From: Streptomyces melanogenes
GTDB lineage: Bacteria; Actinomycetota; Actinomycetes; Streptomycetales; Streptomycetaceae
Reading direction: 5' to 3'
DNA: 64,000 nucleotides
NCBI RefSeq assembly: GCF_014649795.1
Contig: NZ_BMTS01000006.1
Coordinates: 124,001 to 188,000 of the forward strand
Positions 1-7,389 of the stretch are shown one piece after another; position 1 is the stretch's first letter; each line of letters begins with the position of its first letter. The position numbers and the translations under genes are program-made. Under the pieces are notes generated by a model. The model had not been told where the DNA came from, ran no database searches, and saw only the letters and a list, made by a program, of their open reading frames with translations.

Positions 1-22
1 ACGTCTGCGGACGGTGGGCGGG

Positions 23-2365
23 TCACTCGGTACGGAGGCCGTCGGGGCGCATCAGGCGCCACAGCGGGGGCAGGCTGAGCAGCGTCACCACCAGGACGGT
101 GACCGTACCGGTGCCCGCCAGCGGCAGGAAAAGCCACCAGTCGGTGACCTCCTTGCCGACCATGTCGAGCAGGGCCACGCCCAGCGCGGTGCCGCCCGCG
201 ACCGCGAGTACCACCCCGAGGACGACCGGCACGGCGGTCTGCCACAGCACGGAGAGCGCCAGCGAGGAGCGCCGGGTGCCGAAGGCGACGAGGACCGACA
301 GGAGCCTGCGGCGCTCGCGCAGCTGCTCGATCTGTGAGACGAGCAGGCTCAGCGCGATCAGCAGCATGGTGGCGATCGCGCCGGTCCGCAGCCCGCTCTG
401 GACGCTGGCGTACTGCTTGTCGCGCTCGACGTTGTCGATGGTGCGCACGTGCATGGCGGGGTCGATGACGGCGGCCGTGTTGCGTACGTACTCGGCGGCG
501 TCCGGCACCGCGCGGTCGACCTTGATCATGGCCTTGGTCTCGGCCGAGGGCAGCTTGGTGACGTCGACGGCGCCGGGGGTGGCGAAGATGCCGTACCGGT
601 GCTCGCCCATCGGGTCGGGCCGGGAGAGGACCTGGCGGGCCGACCTGGGCAGTGTCCACAGGAGCGGCTCGGCCGAGGAGTCGTAGTCGGAGGTGGTGTC
701 GAGGTTGACCGCCTCGCCGGGCCGCGCGGCCTGGTCCACCCAGGCGCTCAGCCGCTTGTCGTCGGCGGGGTGGACGACGAAGGTGTCGCCGTCCCGGCAG
801 GAGCCGACGCGGGCGAGCTCCGCGAGCGTGGCGCAGTCGCCCACGGTCAGGGAGGTGGTGGGCCGGATCTGGTCCCCGGTGTAGGCGCCCGGCCGGGTCG
901 CGTAGGTCTCGACGGTGCCGATGACCGCCTGGACGCCCTTGGTGGCGCGGAAGTCGTGGATCATCCGCTGGGCGCGCTCGCCGCTCGGGAAGTTGGCCGT
1001 CACGTCGACCTGGGCGCGGCTGGGGTCCTGGTCGGTGGTGCGCACGAAGTCGGCGTGGATGCCGGTGGTCATCATCTGGAGCGAGATCGCGCCCGCCACC
1101 GCCACGGTGATCCCCGCGACGGCCCGGCTGGCGGTGCCGCCGCCGAGCTGGAGCCTGCGTACGGCCAGCTGCCAGGCGACCGGCCCGCCGCGCAGCCGGG
1201 CGACGGCCGCCTCCACCAGCCACGGCAGCAGGGTCGCGATGCCGGTCAGGGTGAGGATCGCGCCGATGGCGACCAGGTTCGGGTCGGTCACGCCCTGGTC
1301 CACGCCCGCCCTGGGGGACAGGGCGAGGACGGCGACCCCGGCCGCGGGCAGCAGCAGCCGCCACCACACCCGGCGCCTTCGGGGCTTGGTGGCCCGCACG
1401 ACGCCCAGCGGCTCGACGGCCACCGAGCGCATCGTGAAGAGCGTGACCACGACGGCCGCCAGCGGCACGGCGAGCAGGACGAGCGCGGCGAGCGCCGGGG
1501 CCGGGGTGAAGTCGGCGGGGAAGGCCGCGAAGCTCCAGAACCGGACGCCGCCGACGAGTTCGCGGCCGAAGAGGAAGAGGGCCGTGCCGACCAGCAGGCC
1601 GAGCGCCGAGCCCGCGAGCGCCTCCCCGGCCGCGATCCACCGGGTCATCCCGGTGTCCGCGCCGACCAGGCGCAGCGCCGCGAGCCGCTTGTCGCGGCGC
1701 TCGCCGCCGAACCGTACGGCGGTGGCGATGAAGATGATCACCGGAAGCAGCAGCACCACGCAGGCCACCACGGTCAGCGCCACCAGCACCGGGTTGAGCG
1801 GCAGCTTCTCGACCTCGCCGCCGAACGCGTTGGTGCGAGCCGCGCCGCTCGCCTCGGTCAGGGTCGAGCTGCCCGCGTAGAAGAAGAGCTCGGTGGGGTC
1901 GAGCAGCCCGGCGTCGCCGATGCTCGCGGTGACCTTGTACGGGAGCCGCTGGCGCAGCAGTTCGCCCTTGGGCGAGTCGAGCAGGTCGCGCAGGGCGGGC
2001 GAGGCGGCCATCTCGCCGGGGCCGGGCAGCGCGCCCAGACCGGGCGGCACGGCGGGGTGCTTGCCCTCGGGGCGCAGCATGAGCCCGCCGATGGACTCGC
2101 CGCGGTACTCGGTGCCCACCATGTCGAAGAGCACCGAGCTGTCGGTGCGCTCGAACGCCTTCTTGCCGCCGGAGGCGGCGGGCACCCGGGCGTCCCCGCG
2201 CGCGCTGCTCGCCTGGTTGACGTGCGGGATCGAGGCCGCCGCGAAGAGCAGCGCGACGCCGAGCCCGACGCCGAGCGCGGTCAGCAGCGTACGGATCCAG
2301 CCCTCGCGGCCGCCGGTGAAGGCGAACTTGGCGCCGAGCGCCAGCTCGCGGAGGCGGCGGGTCAC
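23..2365 (-). CDS. FtsX-family ABC transporter permease
   Basis: This 780-residue membrane protein is the permease half of a MacB/LolCDE-type ABC transporter; the ATPase gene lies immediately upstream. A membrane segment sits near residues 23-42, followed by a long extracytoplasmic region, a cluster of hydrophobic segments from about 185 to 340, more around 375-470, and three in the last 140 residues. This is the repeated FtsX layout. The GTG start is chosen because it overlaps the TGA stop of the ATPase gene by 4 nt, implying translational coupling. Family members export lipoproteins, peptides or drugs, or act mechanically on the envelope; the substrate here cannot be read from sequence. No regulator is visible inside the window, although such pairs are often next to a PadR or TetR gene. 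Confidence 0.88.
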   Translation of the reverse strand: MTRRLRELALGAKFAFTGGREGWIRTLLTALGVGLGVALLFAAASIPHVNQASSARGDARVPAASGGKKAFERTDSSVLFDMVGTEYRGESIGGLMLRPEGKHPAVPPGLGALPGPGEMAASPALRDLLDSPKGELLRQRLPYKVTASIGDAGLLDPTELFFYAGSSTLTEASGAARTNAFGGEVEKLPLNPVLVALTVVACVVLLLPVIIFIATAVRFGGERRDKRLAALRLVGADTGMTRWIAAGEALAGSALGLLVGTALFLFGRELVGGVRFWSFAAFPADFTPAPALAALVLLAVPLAAVVVTLFTMRSVAVEPLGVVRATKPRRRRVWWRLLLPAAGVAVLALSPRAGVDQGVTDPNLVAIGAILTLTGIATLLPWLVEAAVARLRGGPVAWQLAVRRLQLGGGTASRAVAGITVAVAGAISLQMMTTGIHADFVRTTDQDPSRAQVDVTANFPSGERAQRMIHDFRATKGVQAVIGTVETYATRPGAYTGDQIRPTTSLTVGDCATLAELARVGSCRDGDTFVVHPADDKRLSAWVDQAARPGEAVNLDTTSDYDSSAEPLLWTLPRSARQVLSRPDPMGEHRYGIFATPGAVDVTKLPSAETKAMIKVDRAVPDAAEYVRNTAAVIDPAMHVRTIDNVERDKQYASVQSGLRTGAIATMLLIALSLLVSQIEQLRERRRLLSVLVAFGTRRSSLALSVLWQTAVPVVLGVVLAVAGGTALGVALLDMVGKEVTDWWLFLPLAGTGTVTVLVVTLLSLPPLWRLMRPDGLRTE

Positions 2366-3081
2366 CGGGCACCGGCCGGGGCGAGGGTGAAGTCGCGGGA
2401 GCGGCCGTCGCGGACGGTGATCTCGCGGTCCGAGTAGGCGGCGACCCGGGTCTCGTGGGTGACCAGGACCACGGCCGCGCCGGTGTCCCGGGCGGCCTCG
2501 GTGAACAGCCGCATCACCAGCTCGCCGCTGAGCGAGTCCAGGGCGCCGGTCGGCTCGTCGGCGAAGACCACGCGGGGCGCGGTGACCAGGGCGCGGGCGA
2601 CGGCGACGCGCTGGCCCTGGCCGCCGGATATCTGGTCGGGCCGCCGCCGGGCCACCGAGTCGACCTCCAGGCGCTCCAGCCAGTGCAGCGCCGCCCGGTC
2701 GGCGTCCTTGCGGCGCACCCCGTCGAGCCGCAGCGGCAGCGCCACGTTCTCGGCGCAGGTGAGCTCCGGCACCAGCTGGCCGAACTGGAAGACGAAGCCG
2801 AAGTCGCGGCGGCGCAGCGCCGAGCGCCGGGCGTCGTTCATCGCGGTCACGTCGTTCCCGTCGTACGTGATGGTCCCCGCGTCGGGCCGGACGATCCCGG
2901 CCAGGCAGTGCAGCAGCGTGGACTTGCCGGACCCCGAGGGGCCCATGACGGCGACTACCTCGCCGGGGGAGAGGGCGAAGTCCGCGCCGTCGAGGGCGGG
3001 CGTGGAACCGAAGGCCTTGCGCAGCCCGCTCGCGCCGAGCAGGGGGCCGGACGCCGGACCGGATGACGAGCCGAGTGACAT
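2362..3081 (-). CDS. ABC transporter ATP-binding protein (MacB/LolD type)
   Basis: A 239-residue ATPase that powers the FtsX permease encoded just downstream. Walker A (GPSGSGKST) is at residues 47-55, the ABC signature (ISGGQ) at 151-155 and Walker B with catalytic Glu (VVFADEPTG) at 171-179, followed by an H-loop (VTHE). The Q-loop and overall size match the LolD/MacB subfamily. An in-frame extension upstream is open, but the ATG at 3081 is preferred: a -10 hexamer TATAGT lies 8-13 nt before it and there is no ribosome-binding site. The gene is therefore probably read from a leaderless transcript. The start is less certain than the identity. Confidence 0.88.
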   Translation of the reverse strand: MSLGSSSGPASGPLLGASGLRKAFGSTPALDGADFALSPGEVVAVMGPSGSGKSTLLHCLAGIVRPDAGTITYDGNDVTAMNDARRSALRRRDFGFVFQFGQLVPELTCAENVALPLRLDGVRRKDADRAALHWLERLEVDSVARRRPDQISGGQGQRVAVARALVTAPRVVFADEPTGALDSLSGELVMRLFTEAARDTGAAVVLVTHETRVAAYSDREITVRDGRSRDFTLAPAGAR

Positions 3082-3088
3082 GGGGAGG

Positions 3089-3123
3089 ACTATACGCACT
3101 AGGTATACGCGGTGTGTATACGC
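3089..3123 (-). promoter_or_regulatory. Leaderless promoter with three 13-bp direct repeats
   Basis: On the plus strand the heptamer TATACGC begins at 3091, 3104 and 3117, an exact 13-bp period. The repeat nearest the gene overlaps the TATAGT -10 box (minus strand, 3094-3089) of the ABC exporter. Each repeat carries the self-complementary TATA core. The position over the promoter is that expected of an operator for a repressor or MerR/PadR-like regulator; which protein binds is unknown. Confidence 0.55.
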
Positions 3124-3340
3124 CTGGTGCATAGAGCCCGGGGGAACATGACATTCCCATGCAAAAACGGGCAGGATCCTGGCTTCTGGCAACCTTGGGG
3201 GCTGTTTGTCAGTCGGTTCCCATGGGCTGGGTGCTGATTCTCACGTACGGAAAAGACGTGATGGGCTCCTCTTTGTCCACACGTGCGGTGTTAGTTTTCT
3301 GAGCTGATCTGGCGAGTCAAGAAGGCGAGCGACTGAGGTT

Positions 3341-5731
3341 ATGGGCCGAGCGGAAGAGCGGCGGGCCCGGCAGCGCGGGGCGCGCCGGACCACGCAGAAG
3401 AAGGGCGGGCGGATACGCAGGCTCTTCACGTGGAAGAAGATGCTCGGCACCTTCTTCGGCCTCGTCCTGCTCGGAATGGGCGGCTTCTACATCATCTATC
3501 TGATGACGCCGATCCCCGAGGCGAACGCCGCGGCGAAGATGGAGAGCAACGTCTACAAGCTCTCCAACGGCAAGATCATCGCCCGTACGGGACAGCTCAA
3601 CCGCGAGGTGGTCGGGCTCGACAAGATCCCCGAGAAGGTCCAGCTGGACTTCGTGGCGGCCGAGAACATGTCCTTCTACAAGGACTCCGGCGTCGACTTC
3701 AAGGGCACCGCCCGAGGCCTGCTGAACACCCTCTCCGGCAAGGGCAAGCAGGGCGGCTCGACGATCACCCAGCAGTACGTGAAGAACTTCTACCTGAGCC
3801 AGGACCAGACGGTCACCCGCAAGCTCAAGGAGCTGGTGATCTCCCTCAAGGTCGACCAGAAGTACGACAAGAAGGAGATCCTGGCCGGGTACATCAACAC
3901 CAGCTTCTACGGCCGCAACGCCTACGGCATCCAGGCCGCGGCGCAGGCGTACTACGGGGTGGACTCCTCCAAGCTGACCGTCGAGCAGGGCGCCTATCTG
4001 GCGGCGCTGCTCCAGGCGCCCAGCCAGTACGACTGGGCGGTGGCCACGGAGACCGGCAAGAGGCTGGTGACCAACCGCTGGAACTACGTCCTCGACAACA
4101 TGGTCAAGATGAAGGAGCTGGACGCCTCCCAGCGGGCGGCGATGAAGTTCCCGGTGCCGGTCGAGCCCAAGCCGGACCCCGGCATGGAGGGCCAGACCGG
4201 CTACCTGGTCCAGGCCGCCAAGGCCGAGCTGATCAACAACGGCATCAACGAAGCCGACCTGGCCAAGGGCGGCTGGACCATCACGCTCAACATCGACCCG
4301 AAGAAGCAGGACCTTCTTGAGAAGGCGGTCAAGCAGGAGCTGACCAGCAAGCTGGACAAGAAGAAGAAGGTCGACCAGGACGTCCAGGCGGGCGCCGTCT
4401 CGGTGGACCCGAAGACCGGTTCGGTCGTCGCGCTGTACGGCGGCCAGGACTACATGAAGCACCAGATCAGCAACGCGAGGACGGCCACGTACCAGCCCGC
4501 CTCGACCTTCAAGCCGCTGATCCTCGCCGCCGCGCTCAACGACAAGGCCGAGACGCAGGACGGCAAGGAGATCCGCGCCAACACCATCTACAACGGCGAC
4601 AACAAGCGCCCGGTGAAGGGCGAGGGCGGCAACGGCTACGCGCCGCCCAACGAGGACGACCAGAGCTACGGCCCCATCACCGTCCAGACGGCGATGAACA
4701 AGTCCGTCAACAGCGTCTTCGCGCAGATGGGCGTGGACGTGGGGCTGACGAAGCTGCGGGACACGGCCGTCGCGCTCGGCCTCAACCACATGAAGGGCGT
4801 CGGCGCCCATCCCGCGATGACCCTGGGCTCCTACGGCGCCAGCCCGATGGAGATGGCCGGCGCGTACGCCACGCTCGACAACCACGGCAAGAAGGTCACG
4901 CCGTCCATCGTCAAGTCGGCCCAGCACAAGGAAGCCAAGTACAACAGGCCGGACCCGATCGGCGACCAGGTGATCAGCCGTGACGCGGCCGACGCCGTCA
5001 CCTCGGTGCTGACCGGCGTGGTCGACGACGGTACGGCCAAGCGGTCGGTGCGGGACGCGACGAACCGCGACGGGCAGAAGGTCGCGGGCAAGACCGGTAC
5101 CTCCGACGACAACAAGTCGGCCTGGTTCACCGGCTACACGCCGACGCTGGTGACCTCCGTCGGCCTGTGGGGCGAGGCAGCCGCGCCGCGTACGGTGAAG
5201 ATCGACGGCAAGGAGACCACGGTCGGCAAGGGCAGCCAGGTCTCCCTCACCGACGTCGCCGACATCGACGGCCGGGTCGCCGGTGGCTCCATCCCGGCGA
5301 GGATCTGGGCCGCCTACACCTTCGACGCGGTCGACGGCCAGTCCGAGTTCGACCTGGACACCGACCAGGGCGCGGCCAAGCAGCCCGACGAGACCCCGGC
5401 GGGCACGCCCTCGGGGACCCCGTCCAACACGCCCTCGCGCACCCCGTCGCACACCCCGAGCCGGACGCCCTCGCACACGCCGAGCCACACCCCGTCGCGT
5501 CCGCCGACGACCGGCGGCACCACCGGCGGCAAGCCCACCACCGGGGGGCAGACCAACGGCGGTCAGACCAACGGGGGCCAGACGAACGGCGGTCAGACCA
5601 ACGGCGGCACCACCACCGGCCAGACCAACGGCGGTACCACCACCGGCACCACCGACGGTGGAACCACCCAGGGCACCACCGACGGCGGGACCACCCAGGG
5701 CACCATCCAGGGCGGCGGCAACACGCCGTAG
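3341..5731 (+). CDS. Class A penicillin-binding protein (transglycosylase/transpeptidase)
   Basis: A 796-residue bifunctional peptidoglycan synthase. It has a basic cytoplasmic N-terminus, one membrane anchor at about residues 35-57, then a GT51 glycosyltransferase domain with catalytic Glu108 (ENMSFY) and the GGSTITQQ motif. The transpeptidase follows with Ser388 in STFK, S455-V-N457 and K584-T-G-T. The last 110 residues are a Thr/Pro/Ser and Thr-Asn-Gly-Gly-Gln repeat tail that would lie outside the membrane. It polymerises glycan strands from lipid II and cross-links stem peptides. The ATG has no strong ribosome-binding site at normal spacing. The gene stands alone and ends at a strong bidirectional hairpin. 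Which of the several Streptomyces class A PBPs this is was not determined. Confidence 0.95.
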   Translation: MGRAEERRARQRGARRTTQKKGGRIRRLFTWKKMLGTFFGLVLLGMGGFYIIYLMTPIPEANAAAKMESNVYKLSNGKIIARTGQLNREVVGLDKIPEKVQLDFVAAENMSFYKDSGVDFKGTARGLLNTLSGKGKQGGSTITQQYVKNFYLSQDQTVTRKLKELVISLKVDQKYDKKEILAGYINTSFYGRNAYGIQAAAQAYYGVDSSKLTVEQGAYLAALLQAPSQYDWAVATETGKRLVTNRWNYVLDNMVKMKELDASQRAAMKFPVPVEPKPDPGMEGQTGYLVQAAKAELINNGINEADLAKGGWTITLNIDPKKQDLLEKAVKQELTSKLDKKKKVDQDVQAGAVSVDPKTGSVVALYGGQDYMKHQISNARTATYQPASTFKPLILAAALNDKAETQDGKEIRANTIYNGDNKRPVKGEGGNGYAPPNEDDQSYGPITVQTAMNKSVNSVFAQMGVDVGLTKLRDTAVALGLNHMKGVGAHPAMTLGSYGASPMEMAGAYATLDNHGKKVTPSIVKSAQHKEAKYNRPDPIGDQVISRDAADAVTSVLTGVVDDGTAKRSVRDATNRDGQKVAGKTGTSDDNKSAWFTGYTPTLVTSVGLWGEAAAPRTVKIDGKETTVGKGSQVSLTDVADIDGRVAGGSIPARIWAAYTFDAVDGQSEFDLDTDQGAAKQPDETPAGTPSGTPSNTPSRTPSHTPSRTPSHTPSHTPSRPPTTGGTTGGKPTTGGQTNGGQTNGGQTNGGQTNGGTTTGQTNGGTTTGTTDGGTTQGTTDGGTTQGTIQGGGNTP
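5398..5728 (+). repeat. In-frame tandem repeats encoding the PBP C-terminal tail
   Basis: The 3' end of the PBP gene is made of short tandem units: first a TPS-containing tetrapeptide-like unit (GTPS, NTPS, RTPS, HTPS), then TNGGQ/TNGGT/TTDGG units. At DNA level these are near-identical 12-15-bp repeats, so copy number is likely to vary between strains. Similar Ser/Thr/Pro-rich tails are common on actinobacterial wall enzymes and are often disordered or glycosylated. Confidence 0.85.
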
Positions 5732-5752
5732 CCCGGGCTCCTGACCCATGGG

Positions 5753-5784
5753 AAGGCCCCCCACCCGTCAGGGCGGGGGGCCTT
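5753..5784. terminator. Bidirectional hairpin terminator between PBP and catalase genes
   Basis: An inverted repeat with arms AAGGCCCCCCACCC and GGGCGGGGGGCCTT around a 4-nt loop lies between two convergent genes. It can end both transcripts. There is no U-tract, as is usual in Streptomyces. Confidence 0.8.
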
Positions 5785-5803
5785 CGCGTCGGCGGGAGGA
5801 CGG

Positions 5804-7255
5804 TCAGCCGCCGTTGACCGCCGCGGCGACCCGGTCGCCGATGCCCTTGTCGACGTTGCGCCAGTACTGGAGCGCGCGCTCCAGGACGGGCTTGCTGACG
5901 CCGTCCTTCAGATGGCCCGCGATGTTGGAGACGAGCCGCTCGCGCGCGGCGTCGTCGAGCACCTGGCGCACCTGGGTGCCCGCCTGGCCCCAGTCGTCGT
6001 CCTCGCGGTGCAGCGCGTACGCCTCGCGGACCATCTCCCCGGCGGTCCGCCACCCGGCGGGGTCCCCGAAGCCCTCCACGGCCGCCGAGGGGCCGCCGTA
6101 GGAGTTGGGGGCGTACGGCGCCCCGGCGCGGGACGGCTCGTAGCGCATCGGCCCGTCCTTCGCGTACGAGTTCACCTGCGAGCGGGCCCGGTTGGGCGGC
6201 AGCTGCGCGTAGTTGGGGCCGATCCGGTAGCGGTGGGTGTCGGGGTACGAGAAGAGGCGGCCGAGCAGCATCTTGTCGGGGGAGGGGCCGATGCCCGGCA
6301 CCATGTTGGACGGCTCGAACGCGGCCTGCTCGATGTGGATGAAGTAGTCGTCCGGGTTCCGGTTGAGCGTCATCCGCCCGACCTCGATCAGCGGGTAGTC
6401 GCCGTGCGGCCACACCTTGGTGAGGTCGAACGGGTTGAACCGGTAGTCGGGGGCGTCCTCGAACGGCATGACCTGGACCTTCACCGTCCAGCTCGGCGCG
6501 TTCCCGGCCCTGATCGCGTCGAACAGGTCGCGGCGGTGGACGTCGGCGTCCCGGCCCGCGAGGTCGTCGGCCTCGGCCTGGGTGAGGTACTCGACGCCCT
6601 GGTCGGTCTTGATGTGGTACTTGACCCAGAACCTGGTGCCGCCGCCGTTGATCCACATGTAGGTGTGCGAGGAGTAGCCGTTCATGTGGCGGTAGCTCTT
6701 CGGGATGCCCCGGTCGCCCATCAGCCAGGTCACCATGTGCGCCGACTCGGGGGAGAGCGTCCAGAAGTCCCACTGCATGTCGTGGTCGCGCAGCCCGTTG
6801 TCCGGGCGGCGCTTCTGCGAGCGGATGAAGTCCTGGAACTTCATCGGGTCGCGTACGAAGAAGACGGGGGTGTTGTTGCCGACCAGGTCGTAATTGCCGT
6901 GCTCGGTGTAGAACTTGAGCGCGAAGCCGCGCGGGTCGCGCCAGGTGTCGGGCGAGCCCTGCTCCCCGGCGACCGTCGAGAAGCGGGCCAGCATCTCGGT
7001 GCGCCGCCCCGGCTGGAAGAGGTCGGCCCTGGTGAACTGGCTGACGTCGTTGGTCACTTCGAACGTGCCGTACGCGCCGGAGCCCTTCGCGTGCACCACG
7101 CGCTCAGGGACCCGCTCCCGGTTGAACTGGGCCATCTTCTCGATGAGGTAGTGGTCCTGGAGCAGGATCGGGCCGTCGGAGCCGACGGTGAGCGAGTGCT
7201 CGTCGCTCTCCACCGGGACCCCGGCGTTGTTCGTCGTGTAGGGCTGGGTGCTCAC
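5804..7255 (-). CDS. katA: Catalase (heme, clade 3 small subunit)
   Basis: A 483-residue monofunctional heme catalase that dismutates hydrogen peroxide in the cytoplasm. The distal catalytic His55 lies in VVHAKGSGAYG, the catalytic Asn in GNNTPVFFVRDP near residue 128, and the proximal heme-ligand Tyr337 in RLFSYPDTHRYR. Length and the missing C-terminal flavodoxin-like domain fit the small-subunit class. The start is GTG, preceded by GGGAGGAC at good spacing. No Fur-family regulator gene (catR/furA), a common partner of catalase, is next to it. It is transcribed alone, convergent with the PBP gene. Confidence 0.96.
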   Translation of the reverse strand: MSTQPYTTNNAGVPVESDEHSLTVGSDGPILLQDHYLIEKMAQFNRERVPERVVHAKGSGAYGTFEVTNDVSQFTRADLFQPGRRTEMLARFSTVAGEQGSPDTWRDPRGFALKFYTEHGNYDLVGNNTPVFFVRDPMKFQDFIRSQKRRPDNGLRDHDMQWDFWTLSPESAHMVTWLMGDRGIPKSYRHMNGYSSHTYMWINGGGTRFWVKYHIKTDQGVEYLTQAEADDLAGRDADVHRRDLFDAIRAGNAPSWTVKVQVMPFEDAPDYRFNPFDLTKVWPHGDYPLIEVGRMTLNRNPDDYFIHIEQAAFEPSNMVPGIGPSPDKMLLGRLFSYPDTHRYRIGPNYAQLPPNRARSQVNSYAKDGPMRYEPSRAGAPYAPNSYGGPSAAVEGFGDPAGWRTAGEMVREAYALHREDDDWGQAGTQVRQVLDDAARERLVSNIAGHLKDGVSKPVLERALQYWRNVDKGIGDRVAAAVNGG

Positions 7256-7389
7256 GAGCGTCCTCCCTCAGCGGGGGATGACCCCCATCGGGTATGGGTG
7301 GGGTCGCTTCGTCCACGAGCCAGTCAACTCCGCCGACTCGGTGTCGGCAACATCTGGATCCCGCCCGCCGCCGGGCCCGGCGACCCGCC

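Noticed and set aside
5398..5728. Regular short repeats that could suggest a CRISPR array
   Set aside because: The units are 12-15 bp, contiguous, in frame and encode Thr/Pro/Gly repeats; there are no unique spacers.
3317..5764. Minus-strand open frame antisense to the PBP gene
   Set aside because: It is a shadow of a real gene with a valine/leucine/glycine-rich translation and no start signals.
6891..6893. TTA codon in the catalase gene
   Set aside because: The TTA is out of frame (it spans an AAT-TAC codon pair), so it does not need the bldA tRNA.
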